A stretch of DNA of 64,000 nt from Candidatus Chlamydia sanziniae. Lineage in GTDB: Bacteria > Chlamydiota > Chlamydiia > Chlamydiales > Chlamydiaceae. Position numbers and translations under genes: made by a program. The stretch covers positions 992,001-1,056,000 of the forward strand of contig NZ_CP014639.1 in assembly GCF_001653975.1 (NCBI RefSeq), written 5' to 3'. The notes under the pieces are model-generated. The model did no database searches and was not told the origin of the DNA. It saw only the letters and a list, made by a program, of their open reading frames with translations. This document shows, one piece after another, positions 56,643 to 64,000 of this stretch (position 1 is the stretch's first letter; the number at the start of each line of letters is the position of its first letter).

Positions 56643-57866
56643 ATGGGATGTTTAAATGCTACGGCTGTACGCTTATGGTTCCAGACCTTGCAACTATCCT
56701 CAGTTAACAATGAAGAAATTTCAACATCCTCCAGACTAAAGAAAGTACTAAAAATCACTTTTTGTGTTCTTCTTGTTCTTTCAGGAATTCTATTTCTAGG
56801 GACTTCGATCACAGGTATGGTACTTTTGGCTACAGGCTTTCCCTTCTGGTTAGTCACTACCATTCTATGTTCTTTAGGTGCAGCTACAATTTCTTTATTA
56901 CTTCTAGCCACACTTATTTTTAAATGCGTACCTAATTTCCTGGAACCGAAAACACCAAAAATAGAACAAAAAATTCCCCATCGATGTGCAATAAATCTTG
57001 AGGAGCTTTACCATCCTGCTACAACAATATTACCTGAAAATATTGAGATTCCCGGTGCAAGGGACATTCTTATCTACTCATTAAAATTCTTACCTCAGAT
57101 AAAGCTTATTACAGCACAAATCTCTAATTTCCCCACTATTCGTGATCATAGTAAAGGTGTACATACACTTTTCTTCCTTCATCCAAAAACTGGACCGAAG
57201 GATAAAAACATACCTTCTATCACTCTTCTGAGACAACTAGAAGTACACTTGCAGAAAGGTACTTTAGCAGCTGCCAAAGAAAGCATGAATACCCAGAAAC
57301 AACCAGGATTATGGAAACTATTTCCATGGTTGAATCGAGATCCACAAGAAGTATCCCCTTCAGGAATAATTCTTCTATGGACTCCTTGGGATTATTACCC
57401 AGAAGACTTACAAAAAATAAAAAACCAACACCCAGGAGAAATTTACTACCCTCTTTTCTTACAAGACTCCACACTCCTTTTTAACTTTAAATTTCTTACA
57501 AATTTATTATTTGACTTTATGGCAGCAGGAATACACAAAATCCATATCCATGCTCCTACGATCTTTGCTCCTCAGCGCCCAAATGGATATTCTATTTACG
57601 GATACCAAAACTTCCTTAGACCCGTACTACTCTCAGCATTATCTACAGCTGCTAAAAAAGCAGCCATCAACACTAAAACTAGCCCTTCATCACTACCTCC
57701 TTCTTCTAAACTAGAGCATGAAACAGGTATCACTGAGGAAGAAAAAAAGTTACTTAAACTTGATCCTAACCTATCCCCAGAGGTTAAAAAAGCTCTGAGA
57801 AAAGCTCTTAAAGAAGGGTTTTACCTATACATCACGGACAATACTAAAAACCCAATGAAAAACTAA
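56643..57866 (+). CDS. CT058-like two-lobed membrane protein, family B member 2
   Basis: This 407-residue paralog of the previous gene begins MGCLNATAVRLWFQ. Two hydrophobic lobes lie at about 37-62 and 65-95. The soluble domain shares IKLITAQ, GLWKLFPW, WTPWDYYPEDL and the C-terminal GFYLYITDNTKNPMKN with it. A later Pro/Ser-rich stretch plus Lys/Glu region (about 345-380) is not in the sister gene. AAAAAGG lies before the ATG. An AT-rich gap of 274 bases separates it from member 1, so it may have its own promoter. Function is unknown. Confidence 0.82.
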   Translation: MGCLNATAVRLWFQTLQLSSVNNEEISTSSRLKKVLKITFCVLLVLSGILFLGTSITGMVLLATGFPFWLVTTILCSLGAATISLLLLATLIFKCVPNFLEPKTPKIEQKIPHRCAINLEELYHPATTILPENIEIPGARDILIYSLKFLPQIKLITAQISNFPTIRDHSKGVHTLFFLHPKTGPKDKNIPSITLLRQLEVHLQKGTLAAAKESMNTQKQPGLWKLFPWLNRDPQEVSPSGIILLWTPWDYYPEDLQKIKNQHPGEIYYPLFLQDSTLLFNFKFLTNLLFDFMAAGIHKIHIHAPTIFAPQRPNGYSIYGYQNFLRPVLLSALSTAAKKAAINTKTSPSSLPPSSKLEHETGITEEEKKLLKLDPNLSPEVKKALRKALKEGFYLYITDNTKNPMKN

Positions 57867-57930
57867 CATATGGTCAAAAACATGAAGAATAAAGTTCAAC
57901 GTATAGAGGAAAAAATCTCAAGACCAACAA

Positions 57931-59028
57931 CTATAAATCGAGTAGAGTTTCTGGTTGTTCAATGCCATCTTTAACCTTGACTAGGAAGCTTACGGCTTCC
58001 TTGCCATCAATAATCCGGTGATCATAACTCAAAGCAATATACATCATGTCAGCAATAATAATCGCATCATCAAGAACTACGGGACGCTTTTCCACCTTAT
58101 GCATTCCCAGAATCCCTACTTGTGGAGGATTGATAATAGGAGTGGACAGTAAGGAACCATACACCCCTCCATTAGTGATTGTAAAGCCTCCCCCTTCTAG
58201 TTCAAAAAGAGCAAGCTGGGCATCGCGTGCCCGAGCAGCCAAATCTGCAAGTTTCTGTTCGATCTCCCCACTGGAGAGTGTATCACAGTCACGAATAACA
58301 GGAACAACAAGTCCACGATCCGTACCTACGGCAATACAAACGTCGTAATAGTGACGATAAACAATTTCTTCTCCATCAATAAAAGCATTCATACGTGGAT
58401 AGGCTTTCAAAGCCTCTAGGACAGCTTTAATAAAAAAAGACATAAAGCCTAACTTCACCCCATAACGTTCGACAAACCGCTGTTGTTTTTCCTTTCTAAG
58501 CTTTAGAAGAGGCGTCATATGCACCTCATTAAAGGTAGTGAGCATGGCAGATTCATGCAACGCAGAAAGCAAACGACGGGAAATTGTCTTGCGAATTGAA
58601 GACATCCGTTCACGAAATTCCTCTCTAGAATTTGAAAAAGTAGAGGGATGTTCATCATGAAGATGTCTATCACGAAGAGGAACAAAAGTCTTGTTTGTAG
58701 CAGGAGGTTCCCGAACTCCTGACTGAGGAAAGCAAATAATTTCCGCATCTAAAGTTCGCGTTGATCCGTCATCTGACATACTCTCAATTTGATTCGTATT
58801 ATCAATTTTAGCAACCACACTATCAACAGCAACAACATCCCCTTCAGTAACCTCCCAAAAAATACGACCTGAAACAGGTGCATAAATTAGCTGATTTAAC
58901 TTTTCGCTTTCGATTTCTACGATTCCTTGATTCTCTTGGACAAGGCTACCTGTAGTTACCAATAACGAGGCAATAGTTACCTCACTAATTGACTCAGCAA
59001 TATTGGGAATTCGAACTTCCGTAGTCAT
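57931..59028 (-). CDS. sucB: 2-oxoglutarate dehydrogenase E2 (dihydrolipoamide succinyltransferase)
   Basis: SucB transfers the succinyl group from lipoate to CoA and is the core of the 2-oxoglutarate dehydrogenase complex. The 365 residues have an N-terminal lipoyl domain (Lys43 in IESEKLNQL) and the catalytic domain ending with SYDHRIIDGKEAV (His about 337, Asp about 341). The linker between them (about 75-135) is short and does not show the peripheral E3/E1-binding domain found in most E2 proteins. It lies three bases downstream of sucA. The E3 gene is not in the window. Confidence 0.93.
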   Translation of the reverse strand: MTTEVRIPNIAESISEVTIASLLVTTGSLVQENQGIVEIESEKLNQLIYAPVSGRIFWEVTEGDVVAVDSVVAKIDNTNQIESMSDDGSTRTLDAEIICFPQSGVREPPATNKTFVPLRDRHLHDEHPSTFSNSREEFRERMSSIRKTISRRLLSALHESAMLTTFNEVHMTPLLKLRKEKQQRFVERYGVKLGFMSFFIKAVLEALKAYPRMNAFIDGEEIVYRHYYDVCIAVGTDRGLVVPVIRDCDTLSSGEIEQKLADLAARARDAQLALFELEGGGFTITNGGVYGSLLSTPIINPPQVGILGMHKVEKRPVVLDDAIIIADMMYIALSYDHRIIDGKEAVSFLVKVKDGIEQPETLLDL

Positions 59029-59031
59029 ACC

Positions 59032-61755
59032 TTACCTTAAAGCAAATAGTGTTTGCATAAATGTTAAAAACTCCTGACGACTAAGTTTCGCAGATCCTGA
59101 GGCTGTAGAGCTACTACGTGGACGCCCTATACATACCAGTTTCTTAGGCAAAACGTCCTGTAACGCCATGAACATATAGTCGTAAGCTCCCATATTGCTA
59201 GGCTCTTCTTGCAACCAAACGTAGTGCTCCACCCTAGAATACTTGTCAATACATTGTACTAAATCCTCAAGAGATAAAGGATAAAGACTCTCCGTACGCA
59301 AACAAGCAAAATCCTTACCTCGCTCTTCAGGAAGGGCTTCTCTATAATCATAATAAACTTTTCCTACACAAAGCACTAAAATAGTAGCGTCATAATTAGG
59401 ATCCGGGTCTTCGAGAATAGATCGGAATCCTCCAGGCTCTGCAAATTCCTCAATTGTACTTACACATTGGGGGTGCCTTAGTAACAGCTTAGGAGTAAAG
59501 ATAACCAAAGGCAAAGAAAGATCTCTTTTTGTATGTTCACGAAGAATTCGGAAATATTGCACTGGAGTTGAAGGTAAAACCACTTGGAAATTCCAATTTG
59601 CAGCAAGTTGTAAATACCGTTCAATGCGCGCTGAAGAATGCTCAGGCCCCTGCCCTTCATACCCATGAGGCAGGAGAAGAACAATATCGGAATGTAAATC
59701 CCATTTTTGGATTCCCGATGAGATATACTGATCGAAAACAATCTGAGCGCCATTAGCAAAATCCCCAAACTGGGCTTCCCATAATACAAGAGTTTTCAAA
59801 GCTTGCTGGGCATAGCCATATTCAAAACCTAAAACAGCATACTCAGAAAGTGGAGAGTTGTACATTTCCACAGAGCCTTGATCGGCAGATAGATTATATA
59901 ATGGCGAATAGGTATCTCCCGTGGTTATATCACTCCAAAGTAGATGACGCTGGCTAAACGTCCCACGGACAGAATCTTGACCTGAGAGTCGTAAACCATA
60001 ACCTTCTATCAATAAAGAAGCAAAGGCGAGTTCCTCTGCCATTGCCCAATCATAACCTACTAAACCCTCGGCCATCTTCATTCTCTTATCTAGTAATGCT
60101 TTAATTTTGGGATGGGGAGTGAAATTCTTAGGAAGACTACAAAGCCGTGAGCTAATATGAACTATTGTGTTGCAGTCCAAGGCAACATCTAAATCATGGA
60201 GAATGAGCTCGCCATTTTGTAATCTATTGCAATGACAGCATTCTCGTTTTGGAAAATGCTGGGATTCCTTGTCTTTTAAAGTTTGAAATTCACTATTAAG
60301 CTTATTGTGAACTTCCTGTTCAATAGAGCTTAACACGGATGGGGAAATTTCCGAGGAACCTTCTTTGAGCAACTTCTTTTTAAAAATTTCCCTAATGGTA
60401 GGTTTTTTCTTAATCTGATCATAAAGCAAAGGAGATGTGATGGACGGGTCATCACTTTCATTATGACCATACTTGCGATAACAACAGAAATCTATAATGA
60501 CATCGCAATGAAAGCGTTCTCGAACTTTTAATGCGTGTTCTACAGCCTCAAGGCATGCAAGAACATCTTCCCCATTCACACGAAACACAGGGATTCCCAA
60601 CATTTTTGCAATGTCAGTACAATAAGGTGTTGATCGTGATTCTTGAGGTTCAGCAGTAAAGCCTATATAGTTATTGATTACAATATGTAAGGTCCCCTCT
60701 GTGGTGTACCCTGGGACTTGGCTTAATTGCAGAGTTTCGTATACAACCCCCTGTCCTGAAAAGGCTGCATCTCCATGAACAAGTACGGCCAAGCAGTTTT
60801 GTTCTTCTCCAGCTTTCCCTTCATGCTGCAATGCAGCAACTACTCCTTCCACAACAGGATCTACGGCTTCTAAATGACTTGGGTTAGGGAGCATCACAAA
60901 AGTGATTTCTTCGCCATTCTCACGCAAAGACTTAGCAACATAGCCTTTATGATACTTCACATCCCCAACGCTATCCAATCCACGAGTTTTAGGATCATCC
61001 TCGAATTCCATAAATACATAGCGATAGAGCCTCGAAAACACGTTCGTCAACACATTCAAACGTCCACGATGAGCCATGCCTAAAACGTAATTCTTGATGC
61101 CCAGGGTAACACCATAATGTGTAAGATGCTCAAGCATAGGAATTAAAGTCTCTCCTCCTTCCAGGGAAAAGCGTTTTTGCCCTGTAAACTTTACTTGCAA
61201 AAACTCTTCGAAGAATGTTGCTTTACAAAGATCTCGATAAGAGCGCATAAGTTGCTGGGCAGAGAGTTTTTGTTTCGGCCCCTCCATGAGTTTCCAAACA
61301 AACTCTTGGAGTTCGGGAATGCACCCTAGGGTCTCCACAGTAATGCTACGGCAGTAGTACGCTTTCAATGCTTCAATAAGCTCATCTACAGAAACTTGAT
61401 CTTGGGGAAGGAGTCCTAAAGAAGGAACGACTTCCTGGAGGTCTATCTTGGCAATCTTCTCCTGAATTAATAAGGAATTTTTAGGTGGAGATAGGGGAGA
61501 AATCTGACTCTGTAAATATCCATAGTAACGATAGACCGTACATAAAAACTGGGCCTTTTTCTCTTGTAAGGAAACGTAAGCATCGTTATTCGTTATTTTT
61601 TCTCTACAAGAAGATTCCGCTTGTCCTAATTGGTATCCTTCAAAAAAATACTTCCATGAAGGATCTAGAGTTTCACGGTTTAAAAACCTTTCATACATGG
61701 ACTCGATCCAATCCATATCTGAAGAATGGATGTGTTCAATAAACTCAGAATCCAT
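59032..61755 (-). CDS. sucA: 2-oxoglutarate dehydrogenase E1 component
   Basis: SucA is the thiamine-diphosphate enzyme that decarboxylates 2-oxoglutarate and starts the complex. The 907 residues have the short N-terminal E1o motif (SSDMDWIESMYERFLN), the GMAHRGRLNVL block, and the ThDP/Mg motif running from HGDAAFSGQGVVYE to NNYIGFTAEPQ. The C-terminal parts are LSQRHLLW, AQFGDFANGAQIVFDQYISS and LLPHGYEGQGPEHSSARIERYL. The length is normal. sucB follows after three bases. The 154-base upstream gap is shared with the divergent CT053-like gene. Confidence 0.96.
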   Translation of the reverse strand: MDSEFIEHIHSSDMDWIESMYERFLNRETLDPSWKYFFEGYQLGQAESSCREKITNNDAYVSLQEKKAQFLCTVYRYYGYLQSQISPLSPPKNSLLIQEKIAKIDLQEVVPSLGLLPQDQVSVDELIEALKAYYCRSITVETLGCIPELQEFVWKLMEGPKQKLSAQQLMRSYRDLCKATFFEEFLQVKFTGQKRFSLEGGETLIPMLEHLTHYGVTLGIKNYVLGMAHRGRLNVLTNVFSRLYRYVFMEFEDDPKTRGLDSVGDVKYHKGYVAKSLRENGEEITFVMLPNPSHLEAVDPVVEGVVAALQHEGKAGEEQNCLAVLVHGDAAFSGQGVVYETLQLSQVPGYTTEGTLHIVINNYIGFTAEPQESRSTPYCTDIAKMLGIPVFRVNGEDVLACLEAVEHALKVRERFHCDVIIDFCCYRKYGHNESDDPSITSPLLYDQIKKKPTIREIFKKKLLKEGSSEISPSVLSSIEQEVHNKLNSEFQTLKDKESQHFPKRECCHCNRLQNGELILHDLDVALDCNTIVHISSRLCSLPKNFTPHPKIKALLDKRMKMAEGLVGYDWAMAEELAFASLLIEGYGLRLSGQDSVRGTFSQRHLLWSDITTGDTYSPLYNLSADQGSVEMYNSPLSEYAVLGFEYGYAQQALKTLVLWEAQFGDFANGAQIVFDQYISSGIQKWDLHSDIVLLLPHGYEGQGPEHSSARIERYLQLAANWNFQVVLPSTPVQYFRILREHTKRDLSLPLVIFTPKLLLRHPQCVSTIEEFAEPGGFRSILEDPDPNYDATILVLCVGKVYYDYREALPEERGKDFACLRTESLYPLSLEDLVQCIDKYSRVEHYVWLQEEPSNMGAYDYMFMALQDVLPKKLVCIGRPRSSSTASGSAKLSRQEFLTFMQTLFALR

Positions 61756-61909
61756 AGGGAATTATTCTCTGTAGATATACGACATAAGTTTTTGTTTCAT
61801 AACAAATTTTTATTTTTCAAAAAAAATAATCTTTGTTTTTTTTCTATAGTTGAAAAAAACCGCAAAATACTGTACACCTGCTCTCGAAATACAGTATGGT
61901 AGCCTCTAG

Positions 61910-62356
61910 ATGAAAAGCGAACGTTTGAAAAAACTCGAGTCTGAACTTCACGACCTTACTCAATGGTTAGAATTAGGTTTGGTGCCAAAAAAAGAAATTA
62001 GTAGGCATGAAGAAGAAATTCGACTCTTAGAGCATAAAATTTATGAAGAGAAGGAGCGTCTTCAGCTCCTCAAAGAAAATGGAGAAATTGAAGAGTATGT
62101 GACGCCACGACGTAGTCCTGCAAAAACGGTGTATCCTGATGGTCCTAGCATGTCTGATATCGAATTTGTTGAGCCTACAGAAACCGAAATCGATATCGAT
62201 CCGGGAGAAACTGTAGAGCTTGATCTTAACGATGAAGCAAGGGAAGAAGGTGCTGTAGAAATTGACTATTCTCACGAAGATGATGAAGATCCTTTCAGTG
62301 ACCGTAATCGTTGGAGACGAGGAGGCATTATTGATCCTGACGCAAATGAATGGTAA
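61910..62356 (+). CDS. CT053-like hypothetical protein, coiled-coil plus acidic tail
   Basis: No named domain is visible. The 148-residue protein is helical and coiled-coil-like in the first 65 residues (SERLKKLESELHDLTQWLEL; HEEEIRLLEHKIYEEKERL). A strongly acidic region follows (about 85-130, rich in Asp/Glu), and it ends RNRWRRGGIIDPDANEW. It has no signal peptide or membrane segment. It corresponds to CT053 by position and character; CT053 has been reported as a type III secretion substrate. It overlaps hemW by seven bases (ATGGTAA) and is co-transcribed with it. Confidence 0.82.
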   Translation: MKSERLKKLESELHDLTQWLELGLVPKKEISRHEEEIRLLEHKIYEEKERLQLLKENGEIEEYVTPRRSPAKTVYPDGPSMSDIEFVEPTETEIDIDPGETVELDLNDEAREEGAVEIDYSHEDDEDPFSDRNRWRRGGIIDPDANEW

Positions 62357-63468
62357 AGTCCCCATTAGCACTTTACATTCATATTCCTTTTTGTAGCAAA
62401 AAATGTCATTATTGTAGTTTCTATACGATTCCCTATAAGCCAGAGTTAATTTCCTCATATTGTAATGCGATTATCCACGAAGGATTAAGAAAATTCGAGT
62501 CTCTTGCAGAACATTACTTTATTGATACTCTTTTCTTTGGAGGAGGGACTCCCTCTCTTATCCCACCTTCTGAGCTTCAAAATATTGCGAAGATATTGGC
62601 TTCCCAAGCTCAAGAAATCACCTTAGAAGCAAATCCTGAGCACCTTAATGCGTGCTATCTCGAACAGCTACAAGAAACTTCAATAAACAGAGTAAGCTTA
62701 GGAGTTCAGACTTTTGATGACCCCCTACTGAAACTTCTAGGTCGCACGCACTCCTCTTTATCAGCTATCCAAGCAATTCTACGTTGTCGCTCTTACGGTT
62801 TTACCAATATCTCCATAGACCTAATTTATGGCCTTCCTACTCAATCTCTTGAGACTTTTCTTACTGATGTGCAACAAGCTCTTGCTCTACCTCTCACGCA
62901 CCTCTCTATCTATAACCTCACTCTAGACCCTCAGACTTCCTTCTATAAACACCGCAATGCACTGATCCCCTCAATCGCCAGAGAAGACACATTAGCAACC
63001 ATGCATCTTCTAGCAGAACAACAACTTTCCACCTACGGTTTCGATCATTATGAGTTAGGCTCTTACGCAAAACCTAATTTTCTTTCTAAACACAATCTCT
63101 ATTATTGGACTGATCGTCCCTTCTTAGGACTAGGAGTCTCCGCATCTCAATATCTGGATGGAAAACGATCAAAAAACTACACTCGAATTTCTCACTACCT
63201 GCGTGCTATTCAGAAAAACCTCCCTACGGAAGAATCTTCAGAAATACTTCCGGAAAAAGAAAAAATCAAAGAAGCTTTAGCTTTACGGTTACGCCTTAGT
63301 CAAGGAGTTCGCTGGAGAGATTTTCCCCCTGAGCTTCTTATCATGCTCATCAACAATCCAATTTTAAATTCCTTCTTAGATTGCAGTGAAGAATTTCTCT
63401 TCTTAAATACACAAGGTCGTTTATTTCATGATACAATTGCGGAAGCCGTTATGAATTTTTCTTTTTAA
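62350..63468 (+). CDS. hemW: radical SAM protein HemW (HemN-like, putative heme chaperone)
   Basis: The 372-residue protein has the radical-SAM motif CSKKCHYC at about residues 15-22 (Cys15, 19 and 22) directly after YIHIPF. Further blocks are FFGGGTPSL, LEANPEHL, RVSLGVQTFDDPLLKLLGR and SIDLIYGLPTQ. True coproporphyrinogen dehydrogenase HemN has an additional Cys two residues after the third; here it is Phe (CSF). The protein therefore groups with HemW, a heme-binding chaperone, and not with the enzyme. Older chlamydial annotation calls it hemN. It overlaps the CT053-like gene by seven bases. Confidence 0.92.
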   Translation: MVKSPLALYIHIPFCSKKCHYCSFYTIPYKPELISSYCNAIIHEGLRKFESLAEHYFIDTLFFGGGTPSLIPPSELQNIAKILASQAQEITLEANPEHLNACYLEQLQETSINRVSLGVQTFDDPLLKLLGRTHSSLSAIQAILRCRSYGFTNISIDLIYGLPTQSLETFLTDVQQALALPLTHLSIYNLTLDPQTSFYKHRNALIPSIAREDTLATMHLLAEQQLSTYGFDHYELGSYAKPNFLSKHNLYYWTDRPFLGLGVSASQYLDGKRSKNYTRISHYLRAIQKNLPTEESSEILPEKEKIKEALALRLRLSQGVRWRDFPPELLIMLINNPILNSFLDCSEEFLFLNTQGRLFHDTIAEAVMNFSF

Positions 63469-63501
63469 ATAGAGAGCTTCTGATTTTTCCCCCTCTCTAT
63501 T
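63468..63501. terminator. hairpin between convergent hemW and rsmI-like gene
   Basis: AATAGAGAG (63468-63476) pairs perfectly with CTCTCTATT (63493-63501), giving nine pairs and a 16-base loop rich in T and C. It begins at the hemW stop codon and lies between two convergent genes, so it probably stops transcription. No clean T-run follows on either strand, so a bidirectional role is only likely. Confidence 0.5.
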
Positions 63502-63559
63502 CATAAAGACGCGCAGGCTATCTCCCTTCTAGAGCAAGGATGAAATACAGACAAATATA

Positions 63560-64000
63560 TTACTGAGTATTCGAAGTCTTTTTTTTACGGGAATGCCCTG
63601 GAAGAAGACAAGACTGTTGATGCATTGTCCTAGGAAAATGAAAAACAAAGACTGTAGGAATCTTAGAAATCTTTGTTTTCACAACACTAAGGTCTGAACA
63701 TTGCCAAGCTTCCACAGATCGTGTCTGCACGTATTCCTCTTCTTCGGAAAGATTTGAGGCAATGCAAAGCTCAGCGTGAGTAGGTAAAGCATCTATAAGG
63801 GTGTGAAACGTATGAACATTGCGATAAGGAGTTTCTATACAAACAAAGGTAGAACCTCTCTTTGCAAGGGCTTTAATATAATTAAAACGTTCCTTCGGAA
63901 CGTGAGGTAAATAACCAAGAAACACAAAATTCTGCGCAGGGAAACCAGAAAGCATCAAGGCCAGTGTTATAGAGCAGGGCCCAGAAAACGCTTGAACAGA
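63560..64000 (-). CDS. RsmI/YraL-family SAM-dependent methyltransferase, 3' part (5' end outside window)
   Basis: The frame is open to the right edge, so the ATG near 63955 is internal. The visible 146 residues begin SVQAFSGPCSITLALMLSGF, which matches the G-P-S-x-x-x-x-A-L-x-x-S-G segment of the tetrapyrrole-methylase fold. They continue with NFVFLGYLP and a family-type segment ending in ETPYR. RsmI 2'-O-methylates C1402 of 16S rRNA. The family also includes other chlamydial YraL-like proteins (CT048), so the exact target is not certain. The C-terminal tail is basic (SRKKKTSNTQ). It converges on hemW. Confidence 0.82.
   Translation of the reverse strand, partial: SVQAFSGPCSITLALMLSGFPAQNFVFLGYLPHVPKERFNYIKALAKRGSTFVCIETPYRNVHTFHTLIDALPTHAELCIASNLSEEEEYVQTRSVEAWQCSDLSVVKTKISKIPTVFVFHFPRTMHQQSCLLPGHSRKKKTSNTQ

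Noticed and set aside
1-64000. Prophage, insertion sequence, CRISPR array, restriction or toxin-antitoxin system
   Set aside because: I looked for transposase motifs, regularly spaced repeats and paired small toxin genes and found none. The only repeats are the paralogous families and the tandem copy at 54564-55202.

Overview
The window is a 64 kb piece of a Chlamydia chromosome. The evidence is gene content and order: a type III secretion block (SctU, SctV, a CopN-type gatekeeper and its chaperone) that runs into malQ; ltuB; a metal-uptake operon with a permease-repressor fusion; an ATP/ADP translocase; flagellar-type fliA and flhA without a flagellum; and about 39% GC by eye. The order follows the Chlamydia trachomatis series from about CT098 down to CT048, running in reverse number order. 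CopN resembles the C. pneumoniae protein but is clearly not identical. Several lineage-specific membrane-protein families suggest the C. pneumoniae/pecorum/psittaci side of the genus. I cannot fix the species.

Layout. 1-7010 (+): translation and transcription cluster rpsA (3' part)-nusA-infB-rbfA-truB-ribF, with ychF converging at 6988-8082. 8424-14907 (+): sctU-sctV-copN-scc1-malQ, almost without gaps. 15082-18273 (+): rpmB, a UbiD-like decarboxylase and a phospholipase D-like protein. 18277-21216 (-): a CT083/CT082-like pair, a strongly structured non-coding stretch that looks like a small RNA gene, and ltuB. 21492-29249 (+, smpB on -): a lineage-specific membrane protein, an MreD-like membrane protein, folD, apbE, dnaN-recF and a secreted alpha/beta hydrolase. 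29215-36347 (-): rseP, dxr and the ytgABCD metal ABC transporter. 36833-39129 (+): a CT066-like protein and npt1. 39358-42599 (-): two further paralogs of the 21492 protein. 43124-50746: lepA, gnd, tyrS, a small two-segment membrane protein, fliA and flhA. 50902-57866 (+): tRNA-Pro, ferredoxin, ispG, pgeF, then a decayed and two intact members of a CT058-like family. 57931-64000: sucB/sucA (-), a CT053-like protein, hemW and the 3' part of an rsmI-like gene.

Most genes are core chlamydial genes. IspG and Dxr feed the MEP isoprenoid pathway. SucA and SucB form part of the 2-oxoglutarate dehydrogenase complex. ApbE probably flavinylates the Na+-NQR. Npt1 imports host ATP. The YtgABCD system imports metal and carries its own regulator. 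The lineage-specific content is six genes with a two-lobed hydrophobic domain of the kind seen in inclusion-membrane proteins, plus one pseudogene of that type.

The best candidates for undescribed biology are the structured RNA downstream of ltuB, the long palindrome in front of the CT082-like gene, the long-range inverted repeat in front of ispG, and the expanding or decaying membrane-protein families. I saw no phage, insertion sequence, CRISPR array or defence system.
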